64,000 nt of DNA from Bacteroidia bacterium (lineage in GTDB: Bacteria; Bacteroidota; Bacteroidia; SXHM01). Shown one piece after another: positions 51,934 to 61,964 of this stretch. The stretch spans positions 62,001 through 126,000 of the forward strand of contig JAJVIC010000003.1 of assembly GCA_022072225.1 (NCBI GenBank). Reading direction: 5' to 3'. Each line of letters opens with the position of its first letter. Positions within the stretch are counted from its first letter, which is position 1. The translations under genes were made by a program, and so were the position numbers. A model generated the notes under the pieces. That model was not told the DNA's origin. It worked only from the letters and a program-made list of their open reading frames with translations, and ran no database searches.

Positions 51934-52647
51934 TTAGTTTATTTTATATTCTTGGACAATATTTTGTAAACCCTCAAGATTGTTTAATTCTATTTCGCGT
52001 TTGTGTTTTCGTATTAATCTTTCTTTTTCAAACTCGGCTATTTGCCGCGAAATTTGTTCAGGTGCAGTTCCAGCCAAATCGGCTAAATCCTGCCTGCTGA
52101 ATGACATGTTCAGTTTTTTTGTTTCAGGATTTGTTCCAAAAACTTCATTCAGGTAAATAATTGCTTCGGCAATTTTTTCGCGCGAATTCATTTGTGATTG
52201 ATATTTCATGCGAAGTCCTGTTCGACCTAATTCATAGGCATACTGGAGCATCAGATGATACGTTAATTGATTGTTGGATTTACACAGATTATGGTAAAGT
52301 TCATTATCAATAAAGCAAACCGTCAAATCCGTTAATGCTACTGCGTTGAAATAATATTTCACTTTACCAAGTGCACGATAGCCGAGTATACCTCCTGTTT
52401 TTGAGAGCCTGACAATTTGCTGTCTTTTATTCAACGTGTCGGAAATTACTTTTGCAGCACCATTTTGAATAAAATATATTCCATGAACAAAATCACCTTC
52501 GCGAAAAATGTGGTTGTTTTTTTTTAGGGTGCTTGTAGTTTTGTTCAGGCTTACCAACGTTAATTCCTGTGATGTGCAGTATCTTTTTAAAGCGCACTCA
52601 TTATTGTCGCATTTCTCGCATTCAATTTTATTCTTGTTTATAATCAT
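51934..52647 (-). CDS. Crp/Fnr family regulator with N-terminal cysteine cluster
   Basis: 237 residues. The N-terminus has four Cys in the pattern C10-x2-C13-x4-C18-x5-C24, plus Cys111 and Cys122 further on. This could hold an oxygen- or NO-sensing FeS cluster as in FNR. An effector beta-roll follows, then a winged helix whose recognition helix E197-Q-I-S200-R201 keeps the FNR residues Glu-x2-Ser-Arg. It lies 20 bases after a NarK-type gene and ends its operon. It is a strong candidate for the regulator that binds the recurrent FNR-type boxes. Confidence 0.92.
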   Translation of the reverse strand: MIINKNKIECEKCDNNECALKRYCTSQELTLVSLNKTTSTLKKNNHIFREGDFVHGIYFIQNGAAKVISDTLNKRQQIVRLSKTGGILGYRALGKVKYYFNAVALTDLTVCFIDNELYHNLCKSNNQLTYHLMLQYAYELGRTGLRMKYQSQMNSREKIAEAIIYLNEVFGTNPETKKLNMSFSRQDLADLAGTAPEQISRQIAEFEKERLIRKHKREIELNNLEGLQNIVQEYKIN

Positions 52648-52667
52648 GCTACATTCTTTTTATGAGA

Positions 52668-54011
52668 TTAGCTTGGTCTTTCACAACCTTTGCGATTATA
52701 ATACCACCAATTAATTATTGTAGCTAACACAAAAAATGTAGCTATTGCGTAAAAGAAATTGTTTGCATTTCCGGTGCTGTTAATTACTGCATTTACTGAT
52801 TTTGCAAAAATAAACGGACCAAAGGCAGCGATTGCTGCAGTAAAACCTATTACCCCTGCTGCCTGTCGCGGGTTATGCCCAAATATAATCGGATACTGCC
52901 GGAAGGTAGCGGCATTACCCATTCCTGTGATAAAAAACAAGAATAACATCAGGTATAAAAACATGGGGAATTGGTCAACCGAAGTTGGTGTCAACAATCC
53001 TAATTGCACAATTGCTACGCAACCTATTATTAAACCAACACCTGTAAGCGTTGTTAAAATTGCTCCACCAACTTTATCGGCAATAAAGCCAAAAAGCACG
53101 CGACTGCTTGCGCCAATAAGCGGTCCTAAAAAAGCATATTTCAGCGGGTCGGGCGCACTGGCAAAATCACCATATACAGTTTTTATCATCAGTGGAAAAA
53201 TTGCTGAAAGCCCTGAAAAACCGCCAAATGTCATAACGTAGGTTATTGTGCAGAACCAGGTATGTTTATCACTAAAAATATCCAACTGTTCTTTAAAAGA
53301 TGCTTTTATCGGAATACTTTTTATCATAAACCATGAAGCTATTGCCAGAATAATCAGCAGCGGCACATACCAGAATGCAGCGCTTTGTAAATAAATTTCT
53401 GAAGTGCCTAAAACTTCTTTTGTTTTAGGGTCAACTTTTGTGAAAACTTCAGCTGCACCATAGGTGGCAACACCGAGCATTGCCGGTGTCATAAACTGTG
53501 CAACGCTCACACCAAAATTTCCTATTCCTGCCTGAATACCCAAAGCAGTTCCCTGCAAACGTTTTGGAAAATACATGCTGGTGCTGGGCATGAATGATGA
53601 AAAATCTCCTCCGCCAAACCCGCAGGTGAACCCTAAAACCATAAACACCCAAAACGGTGTTCCGGGATTCATTACGGCAAGACCTAATCCTATGGCAGGA
53701 ATAATTTTTATGAATGTTGCGATACTGATGATATGGCGTGACCCATAAATTGGAAGTAAAAATGTATGCACCATTCTCAACATGCCTGAAGCAAGCCCGG
53801 GAATTGCAGCCAACCAGAAAAGCTGGTCTTTGTTGAATTTAAAACCAATTCCCGGCAGCTTGGTAACAATGGCACTCATCATGAACCATGTTGCGAAAGA
53901 GAGAATAAGTGAAATGGTTGTTATAGTTAAAGTCTTCCAGGCAATATTTTTACCTGTTTTTTCCCAGAACTCATTGTTCTCGGGCTCCCATTTTGTTAGC
54001 CATGTTGCCAT
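52668..54011 (-). CDS. narK: NarK-family nitrate/nitrite MFS transporter
   Basis: 447 residues, 12 membrane segments. The NarK signatures appear as GIQAGIGNFGVSVAQFMTP (about 153-171) and AAGVIGFTAAIAAFGPF (about 392-408). It should exchange nitrate and nitrite or import nitrate across the inner membrane. It follows another NarK-type gene by 18 bases, and the pair may form the NarK1-NarK2 arrangement known from denitrifiers, where one is a proton symporter and the other an antiporter. Which is which cannot be read here. Confidence 0.9.
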   Translation of the reverse strand: MATWLTKWEPENNEFWEKTGKNIAWKTLTITTISLILSFATWFMMSAIVTKLPGIGFKFNKDQLFWLAAIPGLASGMLRMVHTFLLPIYGSRHIISIATFIKIIPAIGLGLAVMNPGTPFWVFMVLGFTCGFGGGDFSSFMPSTSMYFPKRLQGTALGIQAGIGNFGVSVAQFMTPAMLGVATYGAAEVFTKVDPKTKEVLGTSEIYLQSAAFWYVPLLIILAIASWFMIKSIPIKASFKEQLDIFSDKHTWFCTITYVMTFGGFSGLSAIFPLMIKTVYGDFASAPDPLKYAFLGPLIGASSRVLFGFIADKVGGAILTTLTGVGLIIGCVAIVQLGLLTPTSVDQFPMFLYLMLFLFFITGMGNAATFRQYPIIFGHNPRQAAGVIGFTAAIAAFGPFIFAKSVNAVINSTGNANNFFYAIATFFVLATIINWWYYNRKGCERPS

Positions 54012-54029
54012 ATTGTTATTTATTGGTTA

Positions 54030-55529
54030 TTAATTTCCATTTTTATTTTCAAATTGTTTTACCAGTTCAGGATTTTTCTTTCTTATCATTTTATTGACAA
54101 CCGAATTCATCCACCACAAACAGATTACCGATAACAGAAGTATAAACATCCAGCAACTTGTCCATAAACCTGACCATTCAAGCAGGTAGCCAAAAATTAT
54201 GGGACAAAAGAACCCGCCAAGCCCGCCAATTACACCTACCAGACCACCTACCAGACCTACTTCATTAGGAAAATATTCAGGGATATGTTTGTATACAGCG
54301 GCTTTCCCAATTCCCCATATTATTCCTATTAATAATACCAAAATAGCAAACACCCACATATTTGCCTGAAAGTAAATTCGTGTTACACCTTTTGCCAGTA
54401 ATTGCTTTTTAACAACCTGGTCGCCTTCTTTTACAATCGGCTCCTGCCAACTATCTTTACCCGGCAGAATTAAAGCTTCTGAATCTTCCTTTTTAAAATC
54501 GTAGCTTTTTATTTTGACTGGATATATTTTGCTTTGAACCTGTATTAAAGAATCTGTAACCTGTGTTATCGTCCCACTTTTAGTTGCCATAATACCTTTG
54601 CCCGGTGAAATAATTTCCATTTTTGGAACTATAAGCATCAGGCTGATTAGAGCAGATGTTCCAAGCACCCAATACATAACCTTTCTTGCACCCCATTTAT
54701 CGGAAAGCCAACCGCCAAGAGCTCTGATTACACCTGAAGGGAAACTGAATAATGATGCAAATAGACCCGCTGTAATGAGCGATGCAGCATAAACATTTAC
54801 AAAATAAGGAACCAGCCATTGCGAAAATGCAACAAAACATCCGAACACAAGAAAATAGTATAAACCAAAGCGCCACACCCTCACATTTTTCAATGGTGTC
54901 AGCATTTTTGCAAGGGATTTTTCACTTTGTTCAGGTTTTTTATTTTCAGTAAAAACAAAAAATAAGATTCCCATAACCACTAATACTGCTGCATAAATTT
55001 GTGGAACAATTCTCCATTTTTCTATTTCTGCTCCATGGTGAGTTAGTTTTTGCAACAGAGATGGAGTAAGTAATGTGGTTAATGCTGCTCCGGCATTGCC
55101 TGCTCCAAAAATACCCAATGCTGTGCCTTGGTTTTTTTTCGGATACCAAACAGAAGTGTTTGCAATACCAACTGCAAAGCCTGTTCCCGCAAAACCATAA
55201 CCAAAACTGAGAATAACAAAAGCTGCAAAACTATTTGCATAGGAAAGCAAGAACATTGGAATAGCACAGAAAAACAATAACAATCCGAAAACCCATTTAC
55301 CACCGAATTTGTCTGTTAATATTCCTAACGGCAATCTGAAAATTGAGCCTGTAAGAACCGGAATACCTAATAACCAGCCAATTTCAAGAGGTCCCCAATT
55401 AAATACTCCGTTGTCAGTTAAAAAGGTAACCAACACCCCATTCAGCATCCATGCCGCAAAGCAAATGGTGAAAGCAAGGGTATTGAAAAACAACATCCTG
55501 TGCGATTTCCAAGTTGCAACATTTTCCAT
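54030..55529 (-). CDS. narK: NarK-family transporter with an inserted periplasmic hairpin domain
   Basis: 499 residues. It has NarK signatures GIFGAGNAGAALTTLLTP (about 139-156) and GLVGGLVGVIGGLGGFFCP (about 425-443). Between two helices, residues about 301-386 form a hydrophilic beta-rich insertion not usual for MFS proteins (GIMATKSGTITQVTDSLIQ, EPIVKEGDQVVKKQLLAKG). It resembles half of a biotinyl/lipoyl-type beta-sandwich. It is the first gene of the narK-narK-crp operon, with an FNR-type box 57 bases upstream. Confidence 0.9.
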   Translation of the reverse strand: MENVATWKSHRMLFFNTLAFTICFAAWMLNGVLVTFLTDNGVFNWGPLEIGWLLGIPVLTGSIFRLPLGILTDKFGGKWVFGLLLFFCAIPMFLLSYANSFAAFVILSFGYGFAGTGFAVGIANTSVWYPKKNQGTALGIFGAGNAGAALTTLLTPSLLQKLTHHGAEIEKWRIVPQIYAAVLVVMGILFFVFTENKKPEQSEKSLAKMLTPLKNVRVWRFGLYYFLVFGCFVAFSQWLVPYFVNVYAASLITAGLFASLFSFPSGVIRALGGWLSDKWGARKVMYWVLGTSALISLMLIVPKMEIISPGKGIMATKSGTITQVTDSLIQVQSKIYPVKIKSYDFKKEDSEALILPGKDSWQEPIVKEGDQVVKKQLLAKGVTRIYFQANMWVFAILVLLIGIIWGIGKAAVYKHIPEYFPNEVGLVGGLVGVIGGLGGFFCPIIFGYLLEWSGLWTSCWMFILLLSVICLWWMNSVVNKMIRKKNPELVKQFENKNGN

Positions 55530-55554
55530 AAGAAACAGAATTATAATTTCTCAT

Positions 55555-55599
55555 CAAAAGTATTAGTAACGATTACTTCAGAACAATGAGCGGAATCAT
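55555..55599 (-). promoter_or_regulatory. FNR-type box and -7 element of the narK-narK-crp operon
   Basis: ATGAG-CGGA-ATCAT (55586-55599) is followed on the minus strand by TACTTTTG (55562 to 55555), an exact TAnnTTTG. Here the element starts 30.5 rather than 29.5 bases from the centre. The start codon is at 55529. Confidence 0.6.
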
Positions 55600-55646
55600 A
55601 GTTTGCACATTCTGTTTATAAAATAATTAAGTGTTGATAAAAAAAA

Positions 55647-55674
55647 TCAAACTATGATAGCTATCATAGTTTGA
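55647..55674. promoter_or_regulatory. 28-bp perfect palindrome with FNR-type core
   Basis: The left half TCAAACTATGATAG (55647-55660) and the right half CTATCATAGTTTGA (55661-55674) are exact reverse complements. The core ATGAT-AGCT-ATCAT is at 55654-55667. It lies between the divergent narK and cytochrome c-nar operons. A weak match GAAAATTG (55690-55697) is at the 29.5-base distance on the plus strand. It may act on both operons as an additional site. Confidence 0.65.
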
Positions 55675-55812
55675 AGTATGACTTATTCAGAAAATTGTGC
55701 AAGATTTTATGATGTATAATTAACCACAAAACATCAATAGCGCAGTGATGCTTTGGCATAACAGTAAAATGCCGCTAAACAAAAAAAGATATGAGCACAA
55801 ACATTTCAAATA

Positions 55813-55856
55813 TTGAGGAACATCATAGTTTATTGAAAAATTCAAAAACAATTTTG
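55813..55856 (+). promoter_or_regulatory. FNR-type half-conserved box and -7 element of the nar operon
   Basis: TTGAG-GAAC-ATCAT (55813-55826) keeps one perfect half-site. CAATTTTG (55849-55856) has TTTG at exactly the shared 29.5-base distance, 46 bases before the start at 55902. The remainder of the gap 55530-55901 shows no gene. Confidence 0.55.
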
Positions 55857-55901
55857 TCCCCAACTTTTATACATTACTTGAATACAATCTAATCTGTAAT
55901 T

Positions 55902-56792
55902 ATGAAATCAAAAAACAATCACCTGCTATCATTAACAAGAAAAAGGATTCTTTCTCTTGAAGTTTTATTCTGTTCAATTTTTATTTTGCTTTTTGCCAAA
56001 GTGGATTTTGCACAAGACGGAGAAGCAATCTTTAAACAAAATTGTTCTGCCTGCCATAAAATGGGAATGCGATTAGTAGGTCCCGACCTCACAGGCGTAA
56101 CTACCAAACGAACCGAAGAATGGCTGATGAAATGGACACGCAGTTCACAAGCATTAATCAAAAGCGGTGATGCAGATGCAAAAGCAATTTATGATGAGTT
56201 TGGCGGAATCATGATGCCAGACCAAACCATTTCCGATGAAGAAATTAAAGCAGTTTATGCATTCATTGCCAGCAAAAGCGAAGCCGCAACCGCTGCAACT
56301 CCTGCCGTTACCGAGGCAGTTGTAAATGCTTCGGCAGATGCAACGCCTGAAGTTATTGAACTTGGTAAAAACTTGTTTGTAGGAAGTAATGCTTTCAGTA
56401 ATGGTGGAGCTGCCTGCATAGCATGCCACAATGTAAACTATACAGGAGTTATTCCAGGCGGTTTACTGGCAAAAGATTTAACAACAGCCCACAGCAGATT
56501 AGGAGGTGATGCGGGAATATTAGGAATATTGGGAGCACCACCATTCCCGGCAATGACACAAGCTTATAAAGGCAAAGCAATAACTGAAACAGAAATTGCC
56601 GCCCTCACAGCATTTTTAAATAAGGTTGATAAAGACACAGCAAATCAGGTAGCAAGTTCTCCTAATCTATTATTATATGGTGGAGCCGGTGGATTAGTCG
56701 GACTGCTTGTTATAATTTACCTGCTTTGGTTTGTTCGCAAAAAAGATACCGTAAAAAAAGACATATACAACCGCCAATTGAAATCAATTTAA
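55902..56792 (+). CDS. Di-haem cytochrome c, membrane-anchored, first gene of the nar operon
   Basis: 296 residues. Signal peptide or anchor at about 20-37 (LFCSIFILLFAKVDFA-Q). Haem sites are C48-S-A-C-H52 and C172-I-A-C-H176, each in a class I cytochrome domain, joined by an Ala-rich linker at about 125-150. A C-terminal membrane helix lies at about 256-276 with a basic tail. It is periplasmic and likely passes electrons to or from the nitrate-reductase pathway, like the NarC cytochromes found with nar genes. narG starts 32 bases later. Confidence 0.88.
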   Translation: MKSKNNHLLSLTRKRILSLEVLFCSIFILLFAKVDFAQDGEAIFKQNCSACHKMGMRLVGPDLTGVTTKRTEEWLMKWTRSSQALIKSGDADAKAIYDEFGGIMMPDQTISDEEIKAVYAFIASKSEAATAATPAVTEAVVNASADATPEVIELGKNLFVGSNAFSNGGAACIACHNVNYTGVIPGGLLAKDLTTAHSRLGGDAGILGILGAPPFPAMTQAYKGKAITETEIAALTAFLNKVDKDTANQVASSPNLLLYGGAGGLVGLLVIIYLLWFVRKKDTVKKDIYNRQLKSI

Positions 56793-56824
56793 TCAACATT
56801 AACGAACACTAAAAACAAAATAAT

Positions 56825-59800
56825 ATGAGTTGGATTGAAGACATCATTTCGCCCGAAACCCGCAAATGGGAAGAGTTTTACCGCAACCGCTGGCAGTATG
56901 ACAAAGTTGTAAGAAGCACCCACGGGGTAAACTGCACAGGAGGCTGCTCATGGAATATCCATGTGAAAGACGGTATTGTTGTGTGGGAAACGCAAGCCCT
57001 GGATTATCCTTTGCTTGAACCCTCACTTCCGCCTTATGAGCCGCGCGGTTGCCAGCGGGGAATTTCTTATTCATGGTATCTGTATTCTCCTATCCGCGTA
57101 AAATATCCGCTGATGCGTGGTGCATTGATGGATCTTTTTAACGAAGAAAAAAGAAAAGCGCAAGGCAACCCTGTTAAGGCTTGGGAGAATCTGCAAAGCG
57201 ATCCCGAAAAAAGAAAGCGCTATCAGCGAGCGCGCGGAAAAGGTGGGTTCCGCAGAGCGCATTGGGATGAAGTGCTAGAGTTAATTACAGCAGCCAATAT
57301 TTACACCATAAAAAAATATGGTCCCGATAGGATTGCCGGATTTTCTCCCATCCCGGCTATGTCAATGATGAGTTATGCTGCAGGCGCACGCTATCTTCAA
57401 TTGATTGGAGGAGTTAATTTAAGTTTTTATGATTGGTATTGCGATTTGCCAACCGCATATCCCGAAATATGGGGAGAACAAACCGATGTTTGTGAAAGTG
57501 CTGACTGGTATAATTCTAAATTCTGCGTTTCAATGGGCGCTAATTTGGGAATGACCAGAACACCAGATATTCACTTCTTCTCTGAATCAAAACATAACGG
57601 AACAAAAACAGTGGTAATGTCACCCGACTTCAGCATGGTGGCAAAACATGCTGACCAATGGATTCCATGCCATGCCGGTTCTGATGGTGCTTTCTGGATG
57701 GCGGTAACTCACATCATTCTTAAAGAATATCATGCTGACCGTCAGGTTCCCTATTTTATTGAATATGTAAAACGCTACACCGATTGCCCTTTCTTAGTTG
57801 AACTGGAGCAAGAAGGCAAACATTTTAAGCCGGGAAGAATGTTGCGTGCCAACAGGGTTACAAAATATAAAGATGTAGAAAACGGAGATTGGAAATTTCT
57901 CAACATTGATTCAGCTTCTGGAAAACTTGCATCACCCAAAGGAACCATGGGAAGCCGCTGGGACAAAGAAAAAGCTGGCAACTGGAATTTGAAATATGAA
58001 GATGTTCTGGATAACAGCACGTATGACCCAACACTTACATTATTGAATAAAAGCGATGATGTTTATCAAGTTCAGTTTGTTGAATATGGAATGAATAAAA
58101 CGGTGCTCAGAGGCGTTCCGGTAAAATTTATTGAAACAACTGACGGAAAAAAAGTTCCTGTTGCAACCATCTATGATTTAACCATGGGACAATATGGTGT
58201 AGGTCGCGGATTGAAAGGCGAATACCCTGCTGATTACAATGACAACAAACAAGCCTATACACCTGCATGGCAGGAAATTTTTACCGGAGTTGGAAAAGAA
58301 ACCGTCATAAAGTTTGCGCATGAATGGGCTGATACTGCTGAAATCACTAACGGAAAATGTATGGTGATTGTGGGTGCTGCCATAAATCACTGGTTCCATG
58401 GAAACCTAATGTATCGCTCTGCAATTATGGCGCAGATGCTGACAGGTTGCAACGGAGTAAACGGAGGCGGAATGAATCACTATGTAGGTCAGGAAAAACT
58501 TGCACCGGTTGATGCATGGTTAACAGTTACAACTGCAAAAGACTGGCAATCGGGAAATCGTTTGCAACAGGCTCCTATCTGGCATTACATAAATTCAGAC
58601 CAATGGAGGTATGATGGGAACCAGTCGGAATATAACAGTGTGCCGAAAGACAATAAATTTTCACAAATGCACACCGCTGACTTTGCGGTGATGGCGGTAA
58701 GAAACGGTTGGATGCCTTTTTATCCGCAATACAACAAGAGCAATCTTGATATTGTAAAAGAAGCACAGGCAGGCGGTGCAAAAGATGATGATGCAATCAG
58801 AAAATACATTGTTGAAAAATTAAAATCAAAAGAACTGCTTCACTCTGTTGCAGACCCTGATAATGAAGTGAACTTCCCGCGTAACTGGTTTATTTGGAGG
58901 GGAAATGCATTAATGTCATCCGCGAAAGGACATGAATATATGCTGGATCATTATTTGGGAACTCACAATAATAAAATTGCTGATGAAGTTGCGCAACCCA
59001 TGGTGCATGATATTTTATGGAGAGAAGCGCCCAAAGGAAAAATGGATCTTGTAGTTGACATCAATTTTCGCATGGATACTTCGGCTTTATATTCTGATAT
59101 TGTTTTACCAACCGCATCATGGTATGAAAAAGCTGATATCAATTCAACCGACCTTCACTCGTTCATTCACCCACTTTCAGCGGCTGTAGCTCCGGTTTGG
59201 GAATCAAAAAGCGATTGGCAGATTTTTCAGGCGCTTGCAAAAAAATTCTCTGAATTAGCTATAACTCATTTGCCCGAGCCGGTAAAAGATGTGATTAACG
59301 CTCCACTTTCGCATGATACCGCTGATGAAATTACTCAGCCGCGTATGCTTGACTGGGCAAAGGGAGAATGTGAACCCATTCCCGGAAAAACAATGCACAA
59401 ACTTGTTTTTGTTGACCGTGACTACAAAGAAATTTACAACAAATACATTTCACTCGGACCAAATATCAAGACAAACACATTGGGAGCACACGGGGTAAAC
59501 TACATGGCAGATGATGTGTATAGTGAAATGCTTGCTGAAAAACGTCACGTTCAAAAATTCAATGGCGCTGAATATCCTTCCATTAAAGAAGATGTGGAAG
59601 CAGTAAATGCAGTGCTTACACTTTCTACACTAACAAATGGCAAACTGAACGACAGAGCTTACAAAGTGATGGAAAAGAAAACCGGATTGATGCTTGCTGA
59701 TTTAGGTGAAGGCAGCAAAGACGTGCGAATTGATTATAAAGATTTGCAGGCACAACCTAGGAGATATAACACTGCAGCACTGTGGTCGGGATTGATGAAC

Positions 59801-60448
59801 AACGGACGCGCTTACTGTGCATATACCTACAATGTTGACCGCCTTGTTCCGTGGAGAACATTAACCGGTCGTCAGCATTTTTATCTTGACCATGACGGAT
59901 ACATTGCTTTTGGTGAACACCTTGCAACCTACAAACCATCACCAACCCCACAGGTTTATGGTGATTTACGCAAAACAGTGAACGATGGAAAAGCAAAAAT
60001 GCTCAATGTTCTTACTCCTCACGGCAAATGGCATATTCACTCCACTTATGGTGATACATTAAGAATGTTAACGCTTTCGCGCGGAATAGAACCTTGCTGG
60101 ATGAGTGAAGAGGATGCAGCAGCGCTTGGAATTAAAGACAATGATTGGGTTGAGTGTTATAACGACCATGGTGTATATTGCACACGAGCCTGCGTCAGTG
60201 CAAGAATTCCAAAAGGTGTGTGTATTGTTTATCACTCACCTGAGAGAACGTATTCTGTTCCAAAATCTCAGGAGCGCGGAGGTAGAAGAGCCGGTGGTCA
60301 CAATAGTATGACCCGTGCTCACCTCAAACCAAGTTTCATGGTTGGCGGTTACGGGCAGTTTTCTTACCACTTCAATTATTGGGGGCCGATTGGAGCCAAC
60401 CGCGATACGCATGTTTTAGTAAGAAAAATGGAAAAAGTTGAATTCTAA
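56825..60448 (+). CDS. narG: Respiratory nitrate reductase alpha subunit
   Basis: 1207 residues, the usual NarG length. FS0 cluster ligands are His33, Cys37, Cys41 and Cys76 ([12 protein letters not shown] and RGCQRG). The Mo ligand Asp207 lies in [19 protein letters not shown], matching the E. coli Asp222 site. No twin-arginine leader is seen, so the active site probably faces the cytoplasm. It reduces nitrate to nitrite at a bis-MGD molybdenum site with electrons from NarH and NarI. Confidence 0.97.
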   Translation: MSWIEDIISPETRKWEEFYRNRWQYDKVVRSTHGVNCTGGCSWNIHVKDGIVVWETQALDYPLLEPSLPPYEPRGCQRGISYSWYLYSPIRVKYPLMRGALMDLFNEEKRKAQGNPVKAWENLQSDPEKRKRYQRARGKGGFRRAHWDEVLELITAANIYTIKKYGPDRIAGFSPIPAMSMMSYAAGARYLQLIGGVNLSFYDWYCDLPTAYPEIWGEQTDVCESADWYNSKFCVSMGANLGMTRTPDIHFFSESKHNGTKTVVMSPDFSMVAKHADQWIPCHAGSDGAFWMAVTHIILKEYHADRQVPYFIEYVKRYTDCPFLVELEQEGKHFKPGRMLRANRVTKYKDVENGDWKFLNIDSASGKLASPKGTMGSRWDKEKAGNWNLKYEDVLDNSTYDPTLTLLNKSDDVYQVQFVEYGMNKTVLRGVPVKFIETTDGKKVPVATIYDLTMGQYGVGRGLKGEYPADYNDNKQAYTPAWQEIFTGVGKETVIKFAHEWADTAEITNGKCMVIVGAAINHWFHGNLMYRSAIMAQMLTGCNGVNGGGMNHYVGQEKLAPVDAWLTVTTAKDWQSGNRLQQAPIWHYINSDQWRYDGNQSEYNSVPKDNKFSQMHTADFAVMAVRNGWMPFYPQYNKSNLDIVKEAQAGGAKDDDAIRKYIVEKLKSKELLHSVADPDNEVNFPRNWFIWRGNALMSSAKGHEYMLDHYLGTHNNKIADEVAQPMVHDILWREAPKGKMDLVVDINFRMDTSALYSDIVLPTASWYEKADINSTDLHSFIHPLSAAVAPVWESKSDWQIFQALAKKFSELAITHLPEPVKDVINAPLSHDTADEITQPRMLDWAKGECEPIPGKTMHKLVFVDRDYKEIYNKYISLGPNIKTNTLGAHGVNYMADDVYSEMLAEKRHVQKFNGAEYPSIKEDVEAVNAVLTLSTLTNGKLNDRAYKVMEKKTGLMLADLGEGSKDVRIDYKDLQAQPRRYNTAALWSGLMNNGRAYCAYTYNVDRLVPWRTLTGRQHFYLDHDGYIAFGEHLATYKPSPTPQVYGDLRKTVNDGKAKMLNVLTPHGKWHIHSTYGDTLRMLTLSRGIEPCWMSEEDAAALGIKDNDWVECYNDHGVYCTRACVSARIPKGVCIVYHSPERTYSVPKSQERGGRRAGGHNSMTRAHLKPSFMVGGYGQFSYHFNYWGPIGANRDTHVLVRKMEKVEF

Positions 60449-60469
60449 ATAATTTAAAATATAAAAATT

Positions 60470-61960
60470 ATGGACGTAAGATCACAAGTGTCAATGGTTT
60501 TTCACCTCGATAAATGCATCGGGTGCCATACCTGTTCCATCGCCTGCAAAAATATCTGGACCGACAGAAAAGGTGCGGAATATATGTGGTGGAACAATGT
60601 TGAAACAAAACCTGGAACAGGTTATCCCACAAAATGGGAAAATCAGGACATCTATAAAGGTGGCTGGGAAAAAAACGGTGACACCGTTTCCCTGAAAGGT
60701 GCGGGCAAATTTAAAGGATTGAAAAATATTTTTCACAATCCACACATGCCTGTATTGGACGATTATTATGAGCCCTGGACTTATAAATATCAGGATTTAT
60801 TTACCGCTCCTGAAGGTGATGACCAGCCAACTGCGCGTCCCGTTTCACTGGTAACAGGTGAACACATGGATGTGCAGGCCGGACCAAACTGGGATGATGA
60901 TATGGGTGGTTCACCTGATTATGCGCGGCAAGATGTTAATCTTGAAAAACTTTCTGCCTCTGAAAAAGAAGCGATGTTTCAGTTAGAGAGAATGACTTTC
61001 CACTATCTACCCAGGATTTGTAATCACTGTTTAAATCCTGCCTGTGTGGGTTCATGCCCTTCGGGAGCACTTTACAAAAGAGGTGAAGATGGGATTGTGT
61101 TAATTAATCAGGAACGTTGCCGCGCATGGAGAATGTGTGTAACAGCCTGTCCGTATAAAAAAAGTTATTACAACTGGAATACAGGAAAATCAGAAAAGTG
61201 TATTCTTTGTTACCCTCGCCTTGAATCGGGTCAGGCACCGGCTTGTTTCCACTCTTGCGTTGGTAGAATACGTTATCTGGGAGTGATGCTGTATGATGCA
61301 GATAAAATTGCAACAGCATCTGCAGCACCCGATGACAGGTTGGTTGATGCACAAATGGATATTTACCTTGACCCGTTTGATCCTGAGGTAATTAAACAAG
61401 CTCGATTAAATGGAGTTGCAGATTCAACGATTACTGCTGCACAAAATTCACCAGTTTATAAATTCGTAAAAGTGTGGAAACTTGCATTGCCGCTGCATCC
61501 TGAATTTAGAACATTGCCTAATTTATTTTATGTGCCTGCATTGCTTCCTACGATGGCAACTGTAGCAGACGGTGTTTATAATTCAACCAGCAAATCACTT
61601 TGGAACGGAGTTGAAAGCAATCGTTTACCTATGAAATATCTTGCCTCACTTTTTTCAGCAGGCGATACCGGAAAAGTTACAGAAGTAATGAAAAGGCTGA
61701 TGGCAGTGAGGTTACACAGAAGAGGAGTTACAGTGGGAGATTTGAATGCTGCTGAAATTTCACAGGCTTTAAAAGATGTTCAAATGGAACCCGACACAGC
61801 AGATGCAATTTTCAGACTAACCTCACTGGCAACTTTTGACGAACGGTTTGTAATACCTCCTGCACACCGCGAGGAATCAATTGAAATGTTGGAAAATACA
61901 GGAGATGTAAAAGGAAACACCGGATTTGGATTTAAACAAAAACCTGCAAGAGGTTTGTAA
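60470..61960 (+). CDS. narH: Respiratory nitrate reductase beta subunit
   Basis: 496 residues. Four Fe-S clusters are bound by C16-x2-C19-x2-C22-x3-C26, then CNHCLNPACVGSC, CRAWRMCVTAC and CILCYPRLESGQAPACFHSC. The Trp in CRAWRMC replaces a Cys, as in known NarH, giving a [3Fe-4S] cluster. It carries electrons from NarI haems to NarG. It is 21 bases after narG and overlaps nothing; narJ starts 4 bases after its stop. Confidence 0.97.
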   Translation: MDVRSQVSMVFHLDKCIGCHTCSIACKNIWTDRKGAEYMWWNNVETKPGTGYPTKWENQDIYKGGWEKNGDTVSLKGAGKFKGLKNIFHNPHMPVLDDYYEPWTYKYQDLFTAPEGDDQPTARPVSLVTGEHMDVQAGPNWDDDMGGSPDYARQDVNLEKLSASEKEAMFQLERMTFHYLPRICNHCLNPACVGSCPSGALYKRGEDGIVLINQERCRAWRMCVTACPYKKSYYNWNTGKSEKCILCYPRLESGQAPACFHSCVGRIRYLGVMLYDADKIATASAAPDDRLVDAQMDIYLDPFDPEVIKQARLNGVADSTITAAQNSPVYKFVKVWKLALPLHPEFRTLPNLFYVPALLPTMATVADGVYNSTSKSLWNGVESNRLPMKYLASLFSAGDTGKVTEVMKRLMAVRLHRRGVTVGDLNAAEISQALKDVQMEPDTADAIFRLTSLATFDERFVIPPAHREESIEMLENTGDVKGNTGFGFKQKPARGL

Positions 61961-61964
61961 AAAG

